A DNA stretch of 6,843 nt from an uncultured Actinomycetes bacterium (lineage in GTDB: Bacteria > Actinomycetota > Actinomycetes > S36-B12), in assembly GCA_937876275.1 (NCBI GenBank), contig CALFIA010000364.1, forward strand, positions 1 to 6,843, in the 5' to 3' direction. Positions within the stretch are counted from its first letter, which is position 1, and every line of letters starts with the position of its first letter. Of this stretch, positions 1-5,315 are shown in pieces. Below the pieces are notes generated by a model. That model ran no database searches, had not been told where the DNA came from, and was given only the letters and a program-made list of their open reading frames with translations. Both the position numbers and the translations under genes were made by a program.

Positions 1-59
1 CCAGCGCCACCCCCACCGTCACCATCACCGCACAACCCAGCGCCACACCCACGGTCACC
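1..59 (+). repeat. 36-bp-period direct repeat in the stalk region
   Basis: Bases 1-23 and 37-59 are two copies of a 23-bp sequence differing at two positions (11th and 17th base). They encode SATPTVT twice within 12-residue units. The period is a multiple of three, so copy-number change keeps the frame. This is typical of extended Pro/Thr-rich stalks of wall proteins. More copies may lie upstream of the window. Confidence 0.7.
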
Positions 60-392
60 AATACGTCGACTGTTCCTGGACCCACAGTGACCGTTACGGC
101 AGCTGCGTCGGTCTCAGCGTCAGCCGTGCCACCGGTAGCGGTGGCACCGTCTGAAACTCCCTCAGCGTTGGTGCCCGTTACGGTTGCGCCGTCCGTCACT
201 CCATCGGCGTTAGCTCCGGTCGCTGTTGCACCTGGCGTTGCAACAATTCCCAATGCAGTCAATGCCGGTGAAGGGACTCCTCAGGCTCACCCCCTCTGGC
301 AGCTTGGGCTGCTCGGTACCGCGGGTGCTGGCTTCCTCTTCGCAGTACTGATGATCTCGACTCGTCGCCGCTCAACCGCTTCCCGGAAGTAG
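1..392 (+). CDS. C-terminal end of a cell-surface anchored protein (partial, 5' end outside window)
   Basis: The reading frame is open from the first base (first full codon at position 3) to the TAG at 390-392, so this is the tail of a longer gene; the internal GTG at 87 is not a convincing start. The visible 129 residues begin with Ser/Ala/Thr/Pro/Val repeats (SATPTVTITAQP, SATPTVTN), then VPGPTVTVTA, then 14-residue PVAVAPSxTPSAL-type repeats. After these come the motif IPNAVNAGEG (codons 246-275), a hydrophobic segment (about LGLLGTAGAGFLFAVLMI) and a basic tail STRRRSTASRK. Stalk, short motif, membrane segment and positive tail is the architecture of sortase-anchored Gram-positive surface proteins, but there is no LPxTG or LAxTG. 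The end closely matches that of the protein at 667-1824, so the two are paralogues. The extracellular functional domain is not in the window and its role is unknown. Confidence 0.85.
   Translation, partial: SATPTVTITAQPSATPTVTNTSTVPGPTVTVTAAASVSASAVPPVAVAPSETPSALVPVTVAPSVTPSALAPVAVAPGVATIPNAVNAGEGTPQAHPLWQLGLLGTAGAGFLFAVLMISTRRRSTASRK
132..233 (+). repeat. 42-bp tandem coding repeat (PVAVAPSxTPSAL), about 2.4 copies
   Basis: Copies run 132-173, 174-215 and a partial 216-233. At protein level they read PVAVAPSETPSALV, PVTVAPSVTPSALA and PVAVAPG. The DNA copies have diverged mainly at codon third positions, so the protein pattern is better kept than the DNA, which argues for selection on the peptide. 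A shuffled relative of the same repeat occurs in the paralogue at about 1588-1674. Confidence 0.65.
246..275 (+). other. Candidate sorting motif IPNAVNAGEG, copy 1
   Basis: The ten codons encode IPNAVNAGEG immediately before the C-terminal hydrophobic segment, where a sortase recognition pentapeptide normally sits. The paralogue has VPTAVNAGDG at the same place (1675-1704). A 14-base stretch (gtcaatgccggtga) is identical between the two genes at 258-271 and 1687-1700. Canonical LPxTG and LAxTG are absent. Assignment as the sortase site is inference from position, conservation and the neighbouring sortase gene. Confidence 0.5.
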
Positions 393-436
393 AGAGGCGA
401 AGTCCAAATCACGAGCTCATCTAGCCGCAACTGCCA

Positions 437-471
437 ATGACCGTCGTCCTGATTCTCGGGACGACGGTCAT
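437..471 (+). terminator. Strong stem-loop, probable intrinsic terminator of the first surface gene
   Basis: Bases 437-449 (ATGACCGTCGTCC) pair perfectly with 459-471 (GGACGACGGTCAT), giving a 13-bp stem with a 9-nt loop. The hairpin starts 45 nt after the stop codon at 390-392 and lies well before the next gene. No T-tract follows, but actinobacterial terminators often lack one. Position and stem length favour termination of the upstream transcript; an RNA-processing or stability role is the main alternative. Confidence 0.65.
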
Positions 472-653
472 AGCGTTGACGAACTTCACGAATCTGTTCA
501 AGAGATGACTTCGACACGGGTCGCATCGGTCAACATCTCATTGCTCAAACAACTCAGCAGGCTAACCGTTCTAACAACGGTCTACTCCCATCTCTCAGCA
601 CGAATTCACGCGCTGAATCTCTGCATGGTTGAGGAACACGCACCATACAACCA

Positions 654-660
654 AGAGGAG
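654..660 (+). promoter_or_regulatory. Shine-Dalgarno that fixes the start of the second surface gene
   Basis: AGAGGAG at 654-660 sits 6 nt before the ATG at 667. This strong, well-spaced site selects 667 over the farther in-frame ATG at 505, and the resulting protein begins directly with a plausible export signal. Confidence 0.85.
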
Positions 661-666
661 AAGACG

Positions 667-1824
667 ATGAGTACGTCAGTAATTGAACGTGAACCGAGTT
701 GGACGCCTCGTCGTTCAACTCTGAAGTCAACGGCACGCAAGGCCGGCTTGGTCGGCGTCGGGGTGAGCTTGCTCGGGTCCGGCATCGTTCTCAGCTCAAA
801 CGTCGCTCACGCTGAGGGCCAATCCGTTCGACCCCCGATGGTGAAGGTTTGCATCGTGGACCCCGGGCAAGCTTCCGGATTCAAACTTGTGACTCGAAAC
901 ATCAATGAGGTCATCGATCGGACCGTCGTTCCTCAGCCATCCGCTTCACCTTCATCGAACGAGGATCAACAGAGCGACCGTCAGGATCGAAACCTCTACG
1001 CATTCTCCGTCGATAGCGCTTATTCAACGGCAATCTTTGGTGAACTCGTCGGCGGAGACCATGGTGACCAGTACTCGTATCTCGATACGAATGCGCGACA
1101 CGATCAGTGGGTCACTATTCCGGCGCACGATGGCTCCGGGAGCCAGCAAATCCTGCGTGATGACTGCACCATTCCTGGTAGTGACCATAAAGTCACGATC
1201 TGCATTCCTAACGGCGCAACTTCAGCGTATCGACATGATGAGGTGGCGATCGGATTTTTGATGACCCAAGCTGGCGTCATTAAAGCCCCGTATTCGACGT
1301 CGGGCGCGGGCGTCTATCCGACGTCTGGATTTGGCGACATCATTCCGAGTCTCGCGGCTGGTCGCGAGGGCGAGCGCTATTTAACTTCGCCGTCCGCTGG
1401 ACTGAACTACACGACGACGCAGTTCGGTGGAAAGTTCATTCTTGATGCCGACTGCAACGTGATCGGCATTCCGACCCCAGGACCCACTGTGATCGTGCCG
1501 GGTGCGAACACCACCACAACGGTGACCGTTCCAGGCCCGACGGTCACCGTCACGGCAACTCCGTCGGTGTCACCTTCAGCAGTCGCACCGGTAGCCGTTG
1601 CCCCCGTTGCGGTAACCCCCAGCGTTACCCCGTCGAAGGTGCCGCCGGTAGCAGTTGCTCCGGTTGCCGCAGCGGTTCCAACCGCGGTCAATGCCGGTGA
1701 TGGCAGTTCACAGAATCGCCCGATGTCTCCCGTGAGCATCGTGCTTCTGGCTCTCGCAGGTGTCGGCGTGCTCTACGCAGCCCTCAAGCTGTCGACTCGC
1801 CGTCGCTCCACCTCTTCGCAGTAG
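667..1824 (+). CDS. Exported, sortase-type anchored surface protein with a divergent four-cysteine domain
   Basis: The protein has 385 residues. Residues 1-49 look like an export signal: a basic region containing RRSTLK (15-20), a hydrophobic core at about 27-42 and a likely cleavage after AHA (47-49). The RR-x-x-L-K arrangement resembles a Tat signal, but Sec is possible. The mature part holds four cysteines (C62, C167, C179, C263). Residues about 178-267 (VTICIPNG, GDIIP at 223-227, GLNYT at 245-249, DADCNV) resemble, from memory, an actinobacterial exported domain of the type VTICHATG ... GDIIPPF ... GLNWT ... C; here the usual His-Ala-Thr after the Cys is lost. A Pro/Thr/Val/Ala stalk (about 270-336) leads to VPTAVNAGDG (337-346), a hydrophobic span (about 355-375) and the tail STRRRSTSSQ. 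The start follows AGAGGAG. The sortase gene begins 15 nt downstream, so this protein is probably its substrate. The ligand or role of the ectodomain is unknown. Confidence 0.9.
   Translation: MSTSVIEREPSWTPRRSTLKSTARKAGLVGVGVSLLGSGIVLSSNVAHAEGQSVRPPMVKVCIVDPGQASGFKLVTRNINEVIDRTVVPQPSASPSSNEDQQSDRQDRNLYAFSVDSAYSTAIFGELVGGDHGDQYSYLDTNARHDQWVTIPAHDGSGSQQILRDDCTIPGSDHKVTICIPNGATSAYRHDEVAIGFLMTQAGVIKAPYSTSGAGVYPTSGFGDIIPSLAAGREGERYLTSPSAGLNYTTTQFGGKFILDADCNVIGIPTPGPTVIVPGANTTTTVTVPGPTVTVTATPSVSPSAVAPVAVAPVAVTPSVTPSKVPPVAVAPVAAAVPTAVNAGDGSSQNRPMSPVSIVLLALAGVGVLYAALKLSTRRRSTSSQ
1528..1824 (+). repeat. Duplicated C-terminal anchor module (paralogous to 72-392)
   Basis: From VPGPTVTVTA to the stop, this 98-codon stretch mirrors the 106-codon stretch starting at 72 in the upstream gene: the same VPGPTVTVTA opening, PVAVAP repeats, AVNAG motif, hydrophobic segment and STRRRST tail. 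The order is the same and only the repeat number and the hydrophobic residues differ. This indicates tandem gene duplication or exchange of anchor modules between neighbours. Confidence 0.8.
1675..1704 (+). other. Candidate sorting motif VPTAVNAGDG, copy 2
   Basis: The codons give VPTAVNAGDG (residues 337-346), nine residues before the C-terminal hydrophobic span. Compared with copy 1 (246-275) the invariant part is P-x-A-V-N-A-G-acidic-G. The position fits a sortase cleavage site; the function is inferred. Confidence 0.5.
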
Positions 1825-1839
1825 CGAGGAGATCCGACC

Positions 1840-2511
1840 ATGACTCGATCCCGTGCGTTGTGGGTGTTACTGATCGTCAGTTCGATCGTGCTGGCAACAT
1901 CAGTCTTCACCGTCGCGCGCACGGGATCGACGTCAGACTCGCAGGTCGTTCCTGATCTCGGGTTCCGGGTACCGGTGACCGTCGTTCCCTCCCCCGGGAC
2001 GGCGGTCACCGCCACGCCGACCTTCATTCAGCCCATTGATGAGCCGATGAAGCTGTCGATCAAGGCCATCAACATCACTGCATCTGTCGTGGCTACGGGC
2101 GTCGACTCGACTCACGCCGTGAAAATCCCGGCGGACATCACGACTGTCGGCTGGTACCGACTCGGAGTGGCTCCAGGTTCGCCCGTGGGCTCCGCCGTGA
2201 TCGTTGGCCATCGCGATGGTCTCGCGCAGGGCCACGGCGCGTTCTACAACCTGTCGCAGCTGGGTATCGCTGACCGCATCACGGTGACAACCACCAGCGG
2301 AGCAAAGCTCGTCTATCGGGTGACCGCACGCGAAACCATCAAGAAGAGCAAGATGCCGTTCGACAACCTGTTCGCGATCAACGGCGCACCGCGCCTGACA
2401 TTCATTTCATGCGCCGGGTACTACAGCAAGGACAACGGCGGCTATCAAGACAACATCGTGATCACGGCCGTGCCGACCGTCACTGCTTCGGCAGTTCCGT
2501 CCAATTCGTGA
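1840..2511 (+). CDS. Sortase-family transpeptidase, class E/F-like
   Basis: The protein has 223 residues. An N-terminal membrane anchor (about 7-26) is followed by a Thr/Val/Pro linker (about 36-68) and a sortase beta-barrel (about 69-212). Recognisable elements are the core opening PMKLSIKAINI, GWYRLGVAPG, the catalytic-His motif VGHRDG (H124), GAFYNL, and the catalytic-Cys strand RLTFISCAGYY (C191), ending GGYQDNIVITAVP. Sortases join a surface protein, cleaved at its C-terminal motif, to the cell wall outside the membrane. No Arg follows C191, so the usual third catalytic residue is not obvious; R185 just before the Cys strand is the nearest. GAGGAG at 1826-1831, 8 nt before the ATG, supports the start. 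The 15-nt gap to the preceding surface-protein gene implies one operon and a dedicated enzyme-substrate pair. The C-terminal tail TVTASAVPSNS resembles the substrates' stalk. Assignment to class F rather than E is tentative. Confidence 0.9.
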   Translation: MTRSRALWVLLIVSSIVLATSVFTVARTGSTSDSQVVPDLGFRVPVTVVPSPGTAVTATPTFIQPIDEPMKLSIKAINITASVVATGVDSTHAVKIPADITTVGWYRLGVAPGSPVGSAVIVGHRDGLAQGHGAFYNLSQLGIADRITVTTTSGAKLVYRVTARETIKKSKMPFDNLFAINGAPRLTFISCAGYYSKDNGGYQDNIVITAVPTVTASAVPSNS

Positions 2512-2938
2512 ACACCACAGCCTGACCTGGGCCTTGCGGATAGTCGACCGTCCAGAGAGTCGCATCCTCGATCATGAATCTGGTGCCGTCCTTCGCGATG
2601 CGCTCCCCTGCGTAACCGCGCAGCACGCCTGCCCCAGCGGCATCCTTGAGCATCGAGGCACGCGAAGCCTGATGCTCCGGCGGAGCCGAGAGCCGCGAGG
2701 GCATGCCAATGAGCTCAACCACCGGCATTCGCCACAAATCAGCTGCCGCCTGGTTCGCATAGACGAAGTGGGGATCATCGCCGCCATCGTGACTCAGGAT
2801 CACGGCGTCGAGATCGAAGAGTGCCTGGGCATCACTGTCGTGATTGCCGGTGCGGTTGACCAGTTCAGTGCCGACACGAGCAGCATGACTGTCGAGGATC
2901 GACACGGCGATCATTGAGTCGATGTTGGAGCTAGACAT
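2480..2938 (-). CDS. MEKHLA (PAS-like) domain protein
   Basis: A small single-domain protein of 152 residues. From about residue 12 onward it fits the bacterial MEKHLA family, a PAS relative: HAARVG near residue 18, FVYANQAAADLW (58-69), ELIGMPSRLSAPPE (about 75-88), then GYAGERIAKDGTRFMIEDA and a C-terminal GQAVVFTNW. YANQAA...LW and GMPSRLSA are the most diagnostic. Bacterial members are thought to be sensory or ligand-binding, but the ligand is unknown and no output domain is attached here. The ATG at 2938 is chosen; a GTG four codons earlier (2950) is equally in frame and neither has a good Shine-Dalgarno. It follows argG by 41 nt on the same strand and is probably in that operon. Its 3' end overlaps the convergent sortase gene by 32 bp. 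Confidence 0.8.
   Translation of the reverse strand: MSSSNIDSMIAVSILDSHAARVGTELVNRTGNHDSDAQALFDLDAVILSHDGGDDPHFVYANQAAADLWRMPVVELIGMPSRLSAPPEHQASRASMLKDAAGAGVLRGYAGERIAKDGTRFMIEDATLWTVDYPQGPGQAVVFTNWTELPKQ
2482..2495. terminator. cUUCGg tetraloop hairpin in the convergent gene overlap
   Basis: ACTGC-TTCG-GCAGT is a perfect 5-bp stem closed by C-UUCG-G, an exceptionally stable tetraloop, when transcribed rightward. It lies inside the last codons of the sortase gene and next to the stop codon (2482-2480) of the opposing gene. It could contribute to 3'-end formation where two convergent genes leave no spacer. The stem is short and there is no T-tract, so this is a weak call. Confidence 0.3.
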
Positions 2939-2979
2939 GAGTGCATGCACTTGTTCGCGTCACATTCATCGAGGCAGCA

Positions 2980-4401
2980 CTAGTCAGTGCCGGACTCCAT
3001 GGCCGCACGATCAAGTGCTTCCTCGTCAGTGCCCTGCTCGCCCGCAGGCGGCGCAGCGATCGCGTTGGCGCCACCGGCCTTGAGGCTTCCCACGAGACGC
3101 TCCTGGCTCTCGAGCAACTGGCCCTGAGAGGCATAGAGCTCCAGCTTCGATCGTGTGTCGGCGATATCGAGATTGCGCATGGTGAGCTGGCCGATGCGAT
3201 CGACCGGGCCGAATGCCGCATCCTCGGTGCGCTCCATCGAGAGGCGATCGGGGTGGTAGCTGAAGTTCGGGCCACACGTATTGATGATCGAGTAGTCGTC
3301 GCCACGGCGAAGACGAATGACGACCTCGCCAGTGACGGCCGAAGCGACCCAGCGCTGCAGTGACTCGCGCAGCATGAGTGACTGCGGGTCAAGCCAGCGG
3401 CCTTCGTACAGCAGGCGACCAAGGCGACGACCCTCAGCGTGATAGTTCGCGATAGTGTCTTCGTTATGGATCGCCGAAAGCAGGCGCTCGTAGGCGATGA
3501 AGAGCAGTGCCATGCCCGGGGCTTCGTAGATGCCGCGGCTCTTGGCCTCGATGATGCGGTTCTCGATCTGGTCGGCCATGCCGAGCCCGTGGCGTCCGCC
3601 GATCTTGTTCGCCTCATCGACAAGAGCAACAGCGTCAGGAAACCGCTGGCCATTGATCGCGACAGGGCGACCTTGGACGAACTTGATCGTGACGTCTTCG
3701 GTGTCGATCTTCACCGACGGATCCCAGAACTTCACGCCCATGATCGGATCGACGGTCTCGAGCGAGGTGTCGAGCTGCTCAAGGGTCTTGGCCTCATGGG
3801 TTGCACCCCAGATGTTGGCGTCAGTGGAGTAGGCCTTCTCGGTGCTGTCGCGGTAGGGCAGGTTGTGAGCAACGAGCCACTCCGACATCTCCTTGCGGCC
3901 GCCGAGCTCCTCGACGAAGTCAGCATCGAGCCACGGCTTGTAGATACGCAGTGACGGATTGGCGAGCAGGCCGTAGCGGTAGAACCGCTCGATGTCATTG
4001 CCCTTGAAGGTCGAGCCATCGCCCCAGATGGAGACGCCGTCTTCCTGCATGGCGCGCACGAGCAGCGTGCCGGTCACGGCGCGGCCGAGCGGAGTCGTGT
4101 TGAAGTACTGCTTGCCACCGGAACGAATATGGAAGGCGCCGCATGAAAGAGCGACAAGCCCCTCTTCGACCAACGGACCGCGGCAGTCGATTAGGCGCGA
4201 GAGCTCAGCGCCATAGGCGGTTGCGCGGCCGGGCACCGACTCGATGTCAGGCTCGTCGTACTGACCGAGGTCAGCGGTGTAGGTGTAGGGAATCGCACCC
4301 TTGTGGCGCATCCAGGCCACGGCTACCGAGGTATCGAGACCGCCCGAGAAGGCAATTCCGACGCGCTCGCCGACAGGGAGGGAGGTGAGTACTTTCGACA
4401 C
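2980..4401 (-). CDS. argG: Argininosuccinate synthase (long form)
   Basis: ArgG condenses citrulline and aspartate using ATP to give argininosuccinate, AMP and pyrophosphate, the penultimate step of arginine synthesis in the cytosol. The 473-residue protein has the nucleotide-binding signature AFSGGLDTS (17-25), TADLGQYDEPDI (42-53), YFNTTPLGRAVTGT (99-112) and GDGSTFKGNDIERF (127-140), all near-diagnostic. The length fits the longer ArgG type represented by E. coli (about 450 residues) rather than the roughly 400-residue type common in other bacteria. The start is GTG at 4401-4399: the family N-terminus MSKVLTSLPVGERVGIAFSGG is complete and no in-frame ATG occurs before residue 31. The PAP2 gene stops only 9 nt upstream. 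No other arginine genes are in the window. Confidence 0.97.
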   Translation of the reverse strand: MSKVLTSLPVGERVGIAFSGGLDTSVAVAWMRHKGAIPYTYTADLGQYDEPDIESVPGRATAYGAELSRLIDCRGPLVEEGLVALSCGAFHIRSGGKQYFNTTPLGRAVTGTLLVRAMQEDGVSIWGDGSTFKGNDIERFYRYGLLANPSLRIYKPWLDADFVEELGGRKEMSEWLVAHNLPYRDSTEKAYSTDANIWGATHEAKTLEQLDTSLETVDPIMGVKFWDPSVKIDTEDVTIKFVQGRPVAINGQRFPDAVALVDEANKIGGRHGLGMADQIENRIIEAKSRGIYEAPGMALLFIAYERLLSAIHNEDTIANYHAEGRRLGRLLYEGRWLDPQSLMLRESLQRWVASAVTGEVVIRLRRGDDYSIINTCGPNFSYHPDRLSMERTEDAAFGPVDRIGQLTMRNLDIADTRSKLELYASQGQLLESQERLVGSLKAGGANAIAAPPAGEQGTDEEALDRAAMESGTD

Positions 4402-4418
4402 GCCCCAAGCCTAGGGGC
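4402..4418 (-). promoter_or_regulatory. Hairpin over the PAP2 stop/argG start junction (possible translational coupling)
   Basis: On the minus strand the junction reads GCCCC-TAGGCTT-GGGGC, directly followed by the argG GTG. The two arms pair perfectly (5 G-C pairs). The 7-nt loop begins with TAG, the stop codon of the PAP2 gene (4413-4411), and the GGGG in the 3' arm is the only purine run near the argG start. A ribosome terminating in the loop would open the stem and free the argG start. The structure is seen directly; the coupling function is inference. Confidence 0.45.
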
Positions 4419-5280
4419 TGACGACCTGCGCTTCGTCGTTGGGACGGAGCGCCCCGGAGCCGCCCGGGAACGGCTCGACCGCATTCTTATTCCGGCTCCA
4501 GCGCACCGGACGCTGGCTCGGGAAGATGCAGGCGATGGCCGCGGCTGCTGCGAGAAGGATGTAGGCCACCACTCCGTCGATGATGAAGTGATTACCCGTG
4601 ACAACGACGACCCACAAAGTCGCTACTGGGTAGAGCAACCACAGCCAGCGCCACTTGCTGCGGCCCACGACGATGATGAAGAAGGCCACGGCAGCCGCCC
4701 AGCCACAGTGCACAGATGGCATGGCCGCGAACTGATTCGCACCGGGGATCGCCTGGTACACGGAAAGGCCCGTGATCTGGGCCGTGTCGGCAATGCCGAG
4801 CGAGGGCAGCAGTCGCGGCGGGGCCACGGGGATGAACTGGATGACCAGGCAGGCGCCGGTGAGGATTGCCGTCGTGGTGCGGACGAAGTTCCAGTCTCGA
4901 CGATGGAAGACGAGCACCCAGATCAGCGTGATGATGAAGACTGGAATGTGCAGGCTCGCGTAATACGAGTCGGCAATCTTCATCGCGAGTTCGCTGCTCA
5001 GCACCGGCGACTGGATCCATGCCTCACTCGGCCAATGCACGGCGCTCTCGAGATTTGCGAGCCAGAGTCCGGCCTCGTCTGCCTTGCTGAAGTCACCGAA
5101 GTCGAATGAGCCGGCGTACTGCCACATTGCGTAGAGCACCATGATCAGCGCGGTCTCTCGCATGATCCACGAAAAATTCTTGCTTCGCGGGAACCTGCGC
5201 AGAATCAGCCAGAGAACGACAGCCGCGGCAGCAATCCATAGCGCCTCGCGCCACGGCATCCAGCCGATTCCGGTGACCAT
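4411..5280 (-). CDS. PAP2-superfamily integral membrane phosphatase/phosphotransferase
   Basis: A 289-residue multi-pass membrane protein. Hydrophobic spans are at about 12-27, 43-56, 109-125, 136-152, 193-206, 212-228 and 233-250. The catalytic signature is that of the PAP2 type related to the AUR1/inositolphosphotransferase branch: APPR (153-156) in place of the classic KxxxxxxRP, AMPSVH (186-191) and GNHFIID (229-235). H191 and H231 with D235 would form the phospho-histidine relay acting on a lipid phosphate or diphosphate on the outer membrane face. The substrate cannot be told from sequence; phosphatidate, an isoprenoid diphosphate or an inositol-phospholipid head group are candidates. 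The ATG at 5280 has a GAGGG about 12 nt upstream, a little distant; a start at Met8 is possible. The SDR gene ends 35 nt upstream and argG begins 9 nt downstream, so all are probably co-transcribed. Confidence 0.88.
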   Translation of the reverse strand: MVTGIGWMPWREALWIAAAAVVLWLILRRFPRSKNFSWIMRETALIMVLYAMWQYAGSFDFGDFSKADEAGLWLANLESAVHWPSEAWIQSPVLSSELAMKIADSYYASLHIPVFIITLIWVLVFHRRDWNFVRTTTAILTGACLVIQFIPVAPPRLLPSLGIADTAQITGLSVYQAIPGANQFAAMPSVHCGWAAAVAFFIIVVGRSKWRWLWLLYPVATLWVVVVTGNHFIIDGVVAYILLAAAAAIACIFPSQRPVRWSRNKNAVEPFPGGSGALRPNDEAQVVSP

Positions 5281-5315
5281 CAGGCAATTGTGCCCTCAGG
5301 GCCGTGCGAACGTGA

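Larger units (their letters stand above)
393..666 (+). other. Intergenic region between two surface-protein genes
   Basis: This 274-nt gap separates the first surface protein from the second. It holds the hairpin at 437-471 and the ribosome binding site of the next gene at 654-660. It looks less GC-rich than the flanking genes, as expected of a promoter-bearing spacer, but I find no -35/-10 pair good enough to call. The in-frame upward extension of the next gene to 505 encodes a sequence with no surface-protein features and is taken as non-coding. Confidence 0.5.

Noticed and set aside
1..233. CRISPR-like or satellite array
   Set aside because: The repeats are coding, in frame, contiguous and diverged at third positions, with no unique spacers.
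87..392. GTG at 87 as the start of a small 101-residue protein
   Set aside because: The same frame is open to the window edge with the same Thr/Pro/Val composition and repeats, and no ribosome binding site precedes the GTG; it is the interior of a longer gene.
476..504. TTGACG at 476-481 as a -35 box upstream of the second surface gene
   Set aside because: No acceptable -10 hexamer lies at 16-19 nt, and the site directly abuts the upstream hairpin.
505..666. N-terminal extension of the second surface protein from the ATG at 505
   Set aside because: The ATG at 667 has a strong AGAGGAG and begins a normal export signal; the extension would bury the signal under 54 residues without recognisable features.
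2534..2917. 127-residue + strand frame opposite the MEKHLA gene
   Set aside because: The minus-strand frame shows a recognisable conserved domain; this one does not and lacks a ribosome binding site.
2931..3653. 240-residue minus-strand frame overlapping argG
   Set aside because: Ser/Arg/Ala-rich out-of-frame shadow of argG, whose own frame carries all family motifs.
4303..5109. 268-residue open frame on the + strand opposite argG and PAP2
   Set aside because: It is antisense to two well-supported conserved genes, with charged low-complexity composition and no family resemblance; it is a by-product of codon bias.
5292..5302. GCCC-TCA-GGGC hairpin between the SDR and PAP2 genes
   Set aside because: Only four pairs with a three-base loop and overlapping the likely PAP2 ribosome binding region; too weak to call a terminator.
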